From an uncultured Collinsella sp. (GTDB taxonomy: Bacteria > Actinomycetota > Coriobacteriia > Coriobacteriales > Coriobacteriaceae), in the NCBI GenBank assembly GCA_959020715.1, contig CAUESV010000003.1, forward strand, positions 124,001 through 188,000: a DNA stretch of 64,000 nucleotides, read 5' to 3'. The position numbers and the translations under genes are program-made. Within the stretch, counting starts at the first letter, position 1. Each line of letters starts with the position of its first letter. Below are positions 25,012 to 32,510 of this stretch, in pieces. Below the pieces are notes generated by a model. It was not told the origin of the DNA. It saw nothing but the letters and a program-made list of their open reading frames with translations, and ran no database searches.

Positions 25012-25440
25012 TTAGGCGATGTGGAGGGGGTTGGCGGCGTCGACGGCATCGGGGGCATCGGATAGGCCGTCGGGGGCAGCGTCTGTCGGGTCCTCGTCGG
25101 GGGTCTCGATCTGCTTGATCATGACCTCCTGGCCCTGCAGCAGATAGGTCTCGCCGCTACCGCAATGGGGGCAGGTCTTGCCGTGCTCGACCGTCGCGTA
25201 GTCGCAGCCGCACGCCTCGCAATGCGTCACGGCCTCGACAGGCTCCACAATAAGCTCCGCGCCCTGCGTGATAGGCTTTTTATCTGCCGCCCAGCGCCAA
25301 GCATCAAGCAGCAGATCGGGAACGACGCCCGAGACCTCGCCCAGCAGCAGCGTGACGCTCGAAACGCGACGCACACCATTGGCGCGCGCCACATTCTCAA
25401 CATCGCGAATGATGTGATAAACAATCCCGAGCTCGTGCAC
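25012..25440 (-). CDS. hypA: Hydrogenase maturation nickel chaperone HypA
   Basis: 142 aa from a GTG with AAGGAA upstream. The N-terminal MHE motif, which binds nickel, is intact, and the zinc site has two CxxC motifs (CEACGC near 75, CPHCGS near 92). The last ~30 residues are an acidic Pro/Asp/Ala tail beyond the usual ~115-residue family length. HypA delivers nickel to [NiFe] hydrogenase (or urease). It stands alone here, about 28 kb from hypF-C-D-E; hypB is not in the window. Confidence 0.93.
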   Translation of the reverse strand: MHELGIVYHIIRDVENVARANGVRRVSSVTLLLGEVSGVVPDLLLDAWRWAADKKPITQGAELIVEPVEAVTHCEACGCDYATVEHGKTCPHCGSGETYLLQGQEVMIKQIETPDEDPTDAAPDGLSDAPDAVDAANPLHIA

Positions 25441-25452
25441 TTTTAATTCCTT

Positions 25453-25596
25453 CCGCCGTTCTACCGAACGGCGGTCGGCTTGACGCTGCGCGAGCCCCAG
25501 ACGGGCGATCTGCCTTTCAATCGTCGGGCATGGGCAAAAGCCCTATGCCCTCCTCTTTCAAGGCACCTCGCCACGCCTGGGACTCGCTCGCTGTCC
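25453..25596 (+). ncRNA. Candidate structured RNA element, copy C
   Basis: Read on the plus strand: hairpin 25453-25474 (9-bp stem), then GACGCTGC, then an outer stem (25492-25508 with 25568-25585), a middle stem TGCCTT/AAGGCA (25511-25516 with 25560-25565), and an inner hairpin GGGCAT-GGGC with an AAAA loop, GCCC, one bulged T, then ATGCCC (25526-25550). The tail GCTCGCTGTCC ends it. Layout, bulge and loop match copies A and B although most stem bases differ. It is antisense to both flanking genes, and its first hairpin abuts the hypA leader. Confidence 0.6.
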
Positions 25597-25634
25597 AACC
25601 GCTCTCTGCGCCGTTCTCCTGCTTGTTGCGTTTC

Positions 25635-28412
25635 TTACTTCTTCCCGAATTTGATCTTGATCGCACGCTTCAAAGCGTACTTGCCCAGGCTTGGGAGCTT
25701 TTGCTCGTATTTGACCATCGTTGAGCACTCGGGGCGGTCGCGATCCAGATGGATGGCGTCGAACGCGCACTTGGTGGTGCACAGGCCGCAGCCGATGCAC
25801 TTGTTGGGGTCGACGATCGAGGCGCCGCAGCCCAGGCAACGGGCGGTCTCGGCGCGCACCTGCTCCTCGGTAAAGGTCTCGACGTACTCGCTAAACGGCG
25901 CGGCCTTCTCGCGCTCGCGGTCCACATGGGCAACCTCGCGGCTCGCGTTGTCGTAGCTCTCGATCACGACATCGTCGCGGTCGAGCGCGGTGTAGCGGCG
26001 CTGGTTGCGGCCGATGGTGAGCGTGGATCCCGGCTGCACAAAGCGATGGATGGACACGGCGGCCTCGTGGCCGGCGGCGATGGCATCGATGGCAAAGCTC
26101 GGACCAGTGTAGACGTCGCCGCCCACAAAGATGTCGGGCTCGGCGGTCTGGTAGGTCTGGGGATCGGCAAGGGCACCCTGACCGCGGCCAAGCTCCACCT
26201 TGGAGCCAGCCAGCAGGTCGCCCCACACAATGGACTGGCCGATGGACATAACCACGCGGTCGGCATCGACACGACGTAGGTCGTTCTCGTCGTACTCGGG
26301 CGCAAAACGGCCCTCGTCGTCAAAGACGCGCGTGCAACGCTTAAAGGTGATGCCACATACGCGACCGGCCACGTCCAGGTGGACCTCCTTGGGGCCCCAA
26401 CCGCAGCTGATATGCGCGCCGTCCTCGATGGCCTCGCGACGCTCTTCCTCGCTGGCGGGCATCTGGGCCTCGCTCTCCAGGCAGAACATCTCAACGTGCT
26501 CGGAGCCCAGACGGCAGGCGTTGCGTGCGACATCGATAGCCACGTTACCGCCGCCCACCACGATGGTGCGGCCGGGCAGCGCATCGATTTTGCCGCTGTT
26601 GACCTCGCGCAAAAAGTCGACGGCCACGGTCACGTCCTCGGCGTCCTCGCCCGGAATGCCGGCAAGGCGGCCGCCCTGGCAGCCAATGGCAACGTAAAAG
26701 GCCTTAAAGCCCTGCGCGCGCAGCTCGTCGAGCGTCACGTCGCGACCGACCTCCACGCCATAGCGGAACTCGGCACCCATCAGGCGAATAACCTCGACCT
26801 CAGCCTCGATAACGTCCTTCTGCAGCTTAAAGCTGGGAATACCGTAGGTGAGCATGCCGCCCGGGCGCTCGTTTTTCTCGAACACGACGGGCTTGTAGCC
26901 CTTCTCGGCCAGGTAGAAAGCGCAGGACAGGCCGGCCGGACCGGCACCGATGATGGCGATCTTCTGGTCGAAGCCGCCGGCACGCGTCGGGGTCACCACG
27001 GGCGGGACATAGCGGGTCGCTGCGTCCAGATCGCGCTGGGCGATGAACTTCTTGACCTCGTCGATAGCCACGGCGGCGTCCACACGACCGCGGGTGCAGG
27101 CATCCTCACAGCGGCGGTTGCACACACGGCCGCAGATAGCGGGCAGCGGGTTCTCGCGCTTGATGAGCGCCAGCGCCTCGTCATAGCGGCCCTGCGCCGC
27201 GAGCTTCAAATAGCCCTGAACGGCAACGTGCGCGGGGCAGGCCGTCTTGCAGGGAGCGGTGCCGGACTCATGCGTCTCAATGCGGTTGTCGTTGCGGTAG
27301 TTGGGCGACCACTTGGTGTGGTCCCACTTGGTGGCGTCGGGCAGCTCCTGGCGCGGATACTCGGGCACCTGTCCACCCGCCTTTTTGCTGCAGAGCTTCT
27401 GGCCCAGCTTGGCGGCGCCGGCCGGACACACCTCAACGCAGCGACCGCAGGCCACGCACTTGTCCTTCTCGACCTTGGCGACATAGGCCGAGCGCGACAG
27501 GTTGGGCGTGTTGAACAGCTGCGAGGTGCGCAGGGCGTAGCACACGTTGACGTTGCAGTTGCAGATGGCGAAGATCTTGTTCTCGCCGTCGATGTTGGTG
27601 ATCTGGTGCACAAAGCCGTTGTCCTCGGCCTGGTGCAGGATGTCGTAAACCTCGTCGCGGGTCACGTAATGGCCACGATCGGTCTCGACCACGTAGTCGG
27701 CCATATCGCCCACAGCGATGCACCAATCGGCCGGGTCGTCGGCGCAGCCCTCACCCATCACGCGACGGCTCGCGCGGCAGCTGCAGGTGCTAGCGGCATA
27801 CTTACCCTCGTATTTGTCGAGCCAATGCTCGATATGCTCGATCGGCACCGAGGTGCTCGCGGCATCGATGGCCTTCTCGACCGGAATGACGTGCATGCCG
27901 ATACCGGCGCCCCCGGGCGGCACCATCGGCGTAGCACGGGACAGCGGGCCTTTGGATGCCTGTTCAAAGAACTTGGCGTAGACCGGGTGTTCCTCGAGCT
28001 GGCTCACGCGCATGTTGAGGAACTCGGCAGAACCCGGCACCAGCATGGGCAGCACCCACTGCTTGGCGCGCTCGGGGTTTTCCCAGTTGTACTCGAGCAG
28101 ACCCGTGTAGCTCATATCGTCGAGCATCTTCTCGATATCGGCCTCGGGCATGCCGGTGAGCTTGACCATCTCGGGCAGCGTATAGGGACGGCGCATCTTC
28201 ATCTTGCAGAGCACTTCGGCCTGCTCGTCGGTTGCGGCCTCGGCAAACGACCAGTACTCGTAGCCCAGCAGCTCGTCGCGATGCAGCAGACGGTTGGTGC
28301 AGTGCTCGCACAGCTTGACGATTGCCTCGCGCGGATGCTCCGGCAGCGGCGGCACGAACTCCGCGCCGATATCGGGCTCGGTATAGCTAATCCCCGGTCC
28401 GTTGAGAATCAT
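25635..28412 (-). CDS. FAD-dependent oxidoreductase with 4Fe-4S domains (GltD-like)
   Basis: 925 aa from ATG 28412. An N-terminal ~380-residue module has Cys-rich motifs (TCSCRASRR, CNCNVNVCYA) and a 4Fe-4S motif CVACGRCVEVCP. Then comes a GltD-type region: a linker with CGRVCNRRCEDAC, an FAD-binding GAGPAGLSCAFYLAEKG and an NAD(P)-binding VVGGGNVAIDVARN. A C-terminal ferredoxin-like motif CIGCGLCTTKC ends it. This is the plan of NAD(P)H-dependent iron-sulfur flavoproteins that feed electrons to other reductases. The substrate is unknown. It is divergent from a TetR regulator whose palindromic sites lie between them. Confidence 0.9.
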   Translation of the reverse strand: MILNGPGISYTEPDIGAEFVPPLPEHPREAIVKLCEHCTNRLLHRDELLGYEYWSFAEAATDEQAEVLCKMKMRRPYTLPEMVKLTGMPEADIEKMLDDMSYTGLLEYNWENPERAKQWVLPMLVPGSAEFLNMRVSQLEEHPVYAKFFEQASKGPLSRATPMVPPGGAGIGMHVIPVEKAIDAASTSVPIEHIEHWLDKYEGKYAASTCSCRASRRVMGEGCADDPADWCIAVGDMADYVVETDRGHYVTRDEVYDILHQAEDNGFVHQITNIDGENKIFAICNCNVNVCYALRTSQLFNTPNLSRSAYVAKVEKDKCVACGRCVEVCPAGAAKLGQKLCSKKAGGQVPEYPRQELPDATKWDHTKWSPNYRNDNRIETHESGTAPCKTACPAHVAVQGYLKLAAQGRYDEALALIKRENPLPAICGRVCNRRCEDACTRGRVDAAVAIDEVKKFIAQRDLDAATRYVPPVVTPTRAGGFDQKIAIIGAGPAGLSCAFYLAEKGYKPVVFEKNERPGGMLTYGIPSFKLQKDVIEAEVEVIRLMGAEFRYGVEVGRDVTLDELRAQGFKAFYVAIGCQGGRLAGIPGEDAEDVTVAVDFLREVNSGKIDALPGRTIVVGGGNVAIDVARNACRLGSEHVEMFCLESEAQMPASEEERREAIEDGAHISCGWGPKEVHLDVAGRVCGITFKRCTRVFDDEGRFAPEYDENDLRRVDADRVVMSIGQSIVWGDLLAGSKVELGRGQGALADPQTYQTAEPDIFVGGDVYTGPSFAIDAIAAGHEAAVSIHRFVQPGSTLTIGRNQRRYTALDRDDVVIESYDNASREVAHVDREREKAAPFSEYVETFTEEQVRAETARCLGCGASIVDPNKCIGCGLCTTKCAFDAIHLDRDRPECSTMVKYEQKLPSLGKYALKRAIKIKFGKK

Positions 28413-28504
28413 GGTTGTCCCTTCTCTTGCCGCAGCCCGGCGAGACCGCGGCACCCCTCTTTTTTGCAGGCCGGGCATGCCCCCATGCCGTTCACCCGCC
28501 ATTG

Positions 28505-28519
28505 TTGACATTGTGTCAA
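28505..28519. promoter_or_regulatory. Palindromic operator 1, TetR type
   Basis: TTGACA TTG TGTCAA, a perfect 6-3-6 palindrome in the divergent region between the oxidoreductase and tetR. It is 23 bp, about two helix turns, from operator 2. It probably binds the TetR protein at 28601-29263. Confidence 0.65.
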
Positions 28520-28527
28520 AAATAGTA

Positions 28528-28542
28528 TTGACGAACCGTCAA
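28528..28542. promoter_or_regulatory. Palindromic operator 2, TetR type
   Basis: TTGACG AAC CGTCAA, a perfect 6-3-6 palindrome with the same layout as operator 1. A further half-site-like GAACGGTCAGG follows near 28564. Confidence 0.65.
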
Positions 28543-28600
28543 CAATATTCAAGACTGTTAGGCGAACGGTCAGGCAAAAGAGGATGAAAGGCGGCAAAAC

Positions 28601-29263
28601 ATGGGCAACAACACAGCAGATACCTCTGTGGTCGACGCCGTCCTCGCGTCCGACAGCGCGGCAAAGCGCTTGACGGGCGACGAGCGCCGTCGCGAGATCC
28701 TCGCCGCCGTGCGCGACGTGAGCTCCGAGCTGGGCGTGTCACATCTATCCGTCTCGGCCGTGACCAAGCGAGCCGGCTGCACGCGCTCGCTGTTCTACCA
28801 CTACTTCGCCGACATGGACGCCGCCGTCACCGCCGTCATGGACGAGGCAATCGACGGCTTTATCTCCGAACTCGAGCAGTGGAACGCCAGCCGCACGGTT
28901 GGCGACATCGAAGGCGCGCTCGACACCGTCGCTCCGCTCTTTAAGCGCCTGGTCGTGAGCGGCCACGAGCTGCCGAGCACGCTCACCTCGAGCAGCGGCG
29001 CGCTCTACGGCGGCTTTTTGCACAACGTGGTCCAGCGCGTGGCGCAGTATATCTGCGACACCACCGTGGTGGATTTTGTCGCCCATCATGAGCTACGCAT
29101 CGACCATGTCTACGAGACGTTCTACACCCTCATCATGGGTCTTTTGATGTATATCCGCACGCACCCCGATGTGCCCGACGAGACGGTCAAGGAAATCATC
29201 GCCTCGACACTCCACATCGAGGGCTATACCGCCAAGTATCCGGAGCGCAAGCCCCAGAACTGA
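28601..29263 (+). CDS. TetR/AcrR family transcriptional regulator
   Basis: 220 aa. The N-terminal HTH is at about residues 26-72 (typical RREILAAVRDVSSELG ... LFYHYFADMDAAV), followed by an all-helical ligand/dimerisation domain. Divergent from the 925-aa oxidoreductase and upstream of the membrane protein at 29327. Two perfect palindromes in the divergent promoter region are its likely targets, so it probably represses the oxidoreductase, itself and perhaps the membrane protein until a ligand binds. Confidence 0.92.
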   Translation: MGNNTADTSVVDAVLASDSAAKRLTGDERRREILAAVRDVSSELGVSHLSVSAVTKRAGCTRSLFYHYFADMDAAVTAVMDEAIDGFISELEQWNASRTVGDIEGALDTVAPLFKRLVVSGHELPSTLTSSSGALYGGFLHNVVQRVAQYICDTTVVDFVAHHELRIDHVYETFYTLIMGLLMYIRTHPDVPDETVKEIIASTLHIEGYTAKYPERKPQN

Positions 29264-29326
29264 CGACATTTGGCCAAACTGCCCGCGATCAGAAGAGGGG
29301 CCGCGGGCGTGTGAAAGGAGAGCAGC

Positions 29327-30334
29327 ATGCTGTTCGATGTTTGGGGTAGCGATACCCTTATCCACTGGGCCGGCTGGGCCATGGTCTTTATTGGCCTGAT
29401 CGTGCTCAACGAGGTCGGCCGCCGCACCAAGCTGGGCGCGGCCATCATCTTTGGCGTGGCTCCGCTGGCCATGACCATCTACTGCGTCGCCATCGCCATT
29501 GGCGTCTCACAGGGTGCCGAGTGGGCGCTCACCAACCCCACCCATGTGTACCAGAACAGCTGGTTCCACTACGCCAAGGTCTACGCGGCGTTGGCCGGTT
29601 GCTGGGGCTTCATCGCCATTAAGTATCAGTGGGGCAAGATCGGCAAGGCACACTGGTTCCGCGCGTGGCCGTTTGTGATCGTCGCCATCAACATCATGAT
29701 CGCCGTCGTGTCCGACTTTGAGAGCGCCTATCACTTCTTTGTCCTGGGCCAGTCCACTTGGGTCACCTCCGAAGGTGCTACGCAGCTGGCCGGCTGGAAC
29801 AACGTGTTCAACGGCATCGCCGGTATCATCAACATCTTCTGCATGACCGGTTGGTGGAGCGTCTACGCCTCCGAGGACAAGACCGACATGCTGTGGCCCG
29901 ATATGACCTGGGTCTACATCATCGCCTACGATATCTGGAACTTCTGCTACACCTACAACTGCCTGCCCACCCACTCCTGGTTCTGCGGCTTTGCGCTGCT
30001 GCTGGCGCCCACCGTCGCCGCCTTTATCTGGAACAAGGGCGGCTGGATTCAGAACCGCGCCTTTACGCTGGCCATTTGGTGCATGTTTGCCCAGGTGTTC
30101 CCGTTCTTCCAGGAGGAGTCCATCTTTGTGACCCACTCCACGCTCGACCCCGGCGCCGCTACCGCGGTCTCAATCGCCGCACTGGTCGCCAACGTCGCCG
30201 CAATCATCTACGTCGCCTACCGTGCCAAGAAGCTCGGCCGCAACCCCTACAAGCAGGATGTCTTTGAGGGCACCAGCGATTGGGAGAAGGCTACCGCCCG
30301 CCGCGCCAAGGTGGATTACGCACACGCCGAGTAA
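29327..30334 (+). CDS. Polytopic membrane protein, DUF5692-like
   Basis: 335 aa with about eight to nine membrane segments and many Trp, Tyr and His residues. It resembles the uncharacterised DUF5692 family of anaerobic gut bacteria, from memory and not checked. It follows tetR by 63 bp on the same strand with GGAG upstream and has a strong terminator after it. Co-location with a TetR regulator and a flavin/FeS oxidoreductase suggests uptake or efflux of the compound that the oxidoreductase acts on; this is inference. Confidence 0.75.
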   Translation: MLFDVWGSDTLIHWAGWAMVFIGLIVLNEVGRRTKLGAAIIFGVAPLAMTIYCVAIAIGVSQGAEWALTNPTHVYQNSWFHYAKVYAALAGCWGFIAIKYQWGKIGKAHWFRAWPFVIVAINIMIAVVSDFESAYHFFVLGQSTWVTSEGATQLAGWNNVFNGIAGIINIFCMTGWWSVYASEDKTDMLWPDMTWVYIIAYDIWNFCYTYNCLPTHSWFCGFALLLAPTVAAFIWNKGGWIQNRAFTLAIWCMFAQVFPFFQEESIFVTHSTLDPGAATAVSIAALVANVAAIIYVAYRAKKLGRNPYKQDVFEGTSDWEKATARRAKVDYAHAE

Positions 30335-30404
30335 CGTGCCCGGTGCACATGCCGCTTGAATGTGAAGTCGCCTGGCCGACTCCGCGCAATGCAACGTATT
30401 GCAT

Positions 30405-30444
30405 GCCCCCGGGAAGCGATTTGTCCGCTTTCCGGGGGCTTTTT
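30405..30444 (+). terminator. Rho-independent terminator
   Basis: A 14-bp stem (GCCCCCGGGAAGCG with 30426-30439, one mismatch), a 7-base loop and TTTTT at the end, 70 bp after the membrane protein gene. Confidence 0.85.
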
Positions 30445-30575
30445 GCTGTTGCGCGCATCCACGCACATATTCAAAACCTCTCGCACAGATAAAATCAGAT
30501 TTCCAATTGCCTGACAGCTCTATATGACCCTGTTTTTGGGTACATTGTTGTCCCGATATTGAGCTTGGGGGATAT

Positions 30576-32072
30576 ATGAAAGATGAGACGAGGGGCCAAG
30601 AGGACGCGGCCCAAGATGCAGAAGCGTGTGCCGAGGCCCTGGAAAGCCTAGACCAGATCACGCTGGCCGAGATTGCGTTTGACGATTCGAGCGTTGATGT
30701 GCAGGATGAGCCGGAAATCGAGGCGCAGCCCGATGATCAGGATGCAGACGATGTTGAGCCTGCCGAAGATGAGGCAGATCACGAAGACACCGAAAGCGAG
30801 GCCGGCAACCAGCCCGAATCCGACGCGGGCGAGGAAACCGTCTTGCTCGACAGCTTGCCTGCCGAGGATTCGCTGACCCGCGAGCTTCCTGGCCTGGGTT
30901 CCGCACCAGCCGTGGACGAGACCATCGCCATGGGAGATATTCCCCTACCGTCCGTTCCTTCGGCACGCGAAGCCGAGGTTCGTCATCGTAAGATGTCGCC
31001 CAAGCGCCGCAATCTGATGGTCGCCGGTGTCGTGGCCGTCGCGCTCGTCGCCGGCGGTGCAGGCTATGCCGCCTGGAACGGATATCAGCAAGAGCAGGCT
31101 GCCGCTGTCGCCGCCAATGCCCACACGATGATGTCAGTGCAGATTGGCGTGCATGCCGCGGGCCTCAACTGTTCCACTGGCTCCAAGATTCCCGTACAGG
31201 TGAGCGGTCAGGATTCTGACGGCTCCTCCGTGAGCGAAACGCTCTATGTTGACGAGCACGGCCGCGGCATCAAACTGCTGCCCGGCGATTACACGCTCTC
31301 CATCGCTGCCTCCCCCATCGCGGCCGACGGCACCATCTATACCGTCCCGACCACCAAGACGCAGGTCACCGTTAAGAGCGATGGACAGGATTTAAGTGCC
31401 CAGGCAACCTTTAAGCTCAAGGTGCCTTCGGCCGACACGGTGACTGACGACCAGATCGATGCCGCCGCCAAGTATGCCGAGGAGGGAGGCGCGAGCTCCG
31501 CCGCCACCGCCAAGGTGCTCCAGCAGGCGGCAACCGCGCGGCGCGACGCCGCCGTCAATGCCGTGAGCGCGCAAAAGGTACAGGCGGCCCGTGATGCCGA
31601 CGCCCGTCACAAGGCAACCGACCTTTACCAGCTCGATATCCCCGTCGAGTGGTACGGCAAGGTCGAGACTTGGCAGAATGGCAGCACTCTATGCATCTAT
31701 CTTGCCGGCGACAGCGATACGCCGATTATGACGCTCGTCGCGGTGCGCGAGGGCGAGAGCTTTACGCCCGATGAGGGCGATACGGTTTTGGGTGCGGCCA
31801 ATCTAGGCAACGGTTATACCGTCTACGCCAGCGGCCCCGTCTATCCGTACGTGGTGCCCCAGACCATCAACGGACGGACGCAGAATCCCGTGTCAACCTA
31901 CCCCATGGACACGGCCATTGAGCTTGTCGAGCTTACGACCGGCAACCGCTACACCTATAGCCAGATCAAGAACGTACTGGTCGGCAAAGACGGCAAAGCC
32001 GACGCCGCGACCAAACTCGAGACCGACTACCTCGCGCAGATCCTGCTACCGAGCATCAAAGCCCAGGACTAG
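30576..32072 (+). CDS. Membrane-anchored protein with acidic N-terminal region
   Basis: 498 aa of unknown family. Residues 1 to about 115 are very acidic and probably disordered; residues about 116-145 are basic (RHRKMSPKRR). One membrane segment lies at about 148-170, and the remaining ~325 residues are extracytoplasmic. They include an Ig-like or beta-rich part near 180-290 and a helical Ala-rich stretch near 290-345. The start is an ATG after TTGGGGGA. The acidic tail, basic patch, anchor and outer domain recall envelope proteins that respond to kinase signalling, but no function can be assigned. Confidence 0.75.
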   Translation: MKDETRGQEDAAQDAEACAEALESLDQITLAEIAFDDSSVDVQDEPEIEAQPDDQDADDVEPAEDEADHEDTESEAGNQPESDAGEETVLLDSLPAEDSLTRELPGLGSAPAVDETIAMGDIPLPSVPSAREAEVRHRKMSPKRRNLMVAGVVAVALVAGGAGYAAWNGYQQEQAAAVAANAHTMMSVQIGVHAAGLNCSTGSKIPVQVSGQDSDGSSVSETLYVDEHGRGIKLLPGDYTLSIAASPIAADGTIYTVPTTKTQVTVKSDGQDLSAQATFKLKVPSADTVTDDQIDAAAKYAEEGGASSAATAKVLQQAATARRDAAVNAVSAQKVQAARDADARHKATDLYQLDIPVEWYGKVETWQNGSTLCIYLAGDSDTPIMTLVAVREGESFTPDEGDTVLGAANLGNGYTVYASGPVYPYVVPQTINGRTQNPVSTYPMDTAIELVELTTGNRYTYSQIKNVLVGKDGKADAATKLETDYLAQILLPSIKAQD

Positions 32073-32113
32073 CCAGCCAGAAAACAGCCGCCCAACGCCC
32101 ACACCCCTAACGC

Positions 32114-32180
32114 AGTTGCGGTGAAATAGGGACTGTTTTTGCTGGTCAAACTGCAAAACAGTCCCTATTTCACCGCAACT
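32114..32180. repeat. GGGAC-core palindrome with perfect 26-bp arms
   Basis: 32114-32139 and 32155-32180 are exact reverse complements (AGTTGCGGTGAAATAGGGAC plus CTGTTTT region), with a 15-base loop. It sits between convergent genes. Its outer part, AGTTGCGGTG, recurs at 45373-45439. Confidence 0.85.
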
Positions 32181-32205
32181 TAATTGGTGGCCTTTTGGGT
32201 GGCAC

Positions 32206-32379
32206 TCAGCGCCACGGGTCGGCTTCGAACATTGGCTCGCGCTCGGGGAGGCGATCACTGTAGGGATCGTAGCCGTCGTCGTCCTCGTTCTCGGCACGTA
32301 TATAGGGGTCGCGCGGCTTGGGCGCCGGTTTGGACGTGGGCTTGAGCGCCGGCGCGCTTGTCTTGATCTCGTCTTTCAT
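32206..32379 (-). CDS. Small Pro/Asp-rich protein of unknown function
   Basis: 57 aa from ATG 32379 with GAGGAG 8 bases upstream. A Lys/Pro/Ala-rich N-terminal half is followed by an acidic half ending near MFEADPWR. No membrane segment. Probably cytoplasmic and disordered. A weak call based on its ribosome binding site and codon use. Confidence 0.45.
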   Translation of the reverse strand: MKDEIKTSAPALKPTSKPAPKPRDPYIRAENEDDDGYDPYSDRLPEREPMFEADPWR

Positions 32380-32429
32380 CTGCATAGCTCCTCGCATCGC
32401 ATCCGTTCAATATCATCGATTGTCGCACG

Positions 32430-32466
32430 AAAAAGGGCGGCGGACCCAATTGGATCCGCCGCCCTT
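32430..32466 (-). terminator. Rho-independent terminator of clpB
   Basis: On the minus strand a stem of about 16 bp (AAGGGCGGCGGATCC with its complement) is followed by TTTTT, 45 bp after the clpB stop. Confidence 0.85.
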
Positions 32467-32510
32467 GGCGTTTAGAGACGGCTGGTAGATTTTAAGGCAT
32501 GTCCCAAAAT

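Noticed and set aside
26379..28508. Long plus-strand open frame opposite the 925-aa oxidoreductase
   Set aside because: Shadow of a gene with strong FeS and FAD motifs; its translation has low-complexity composition and no recognisable domain.
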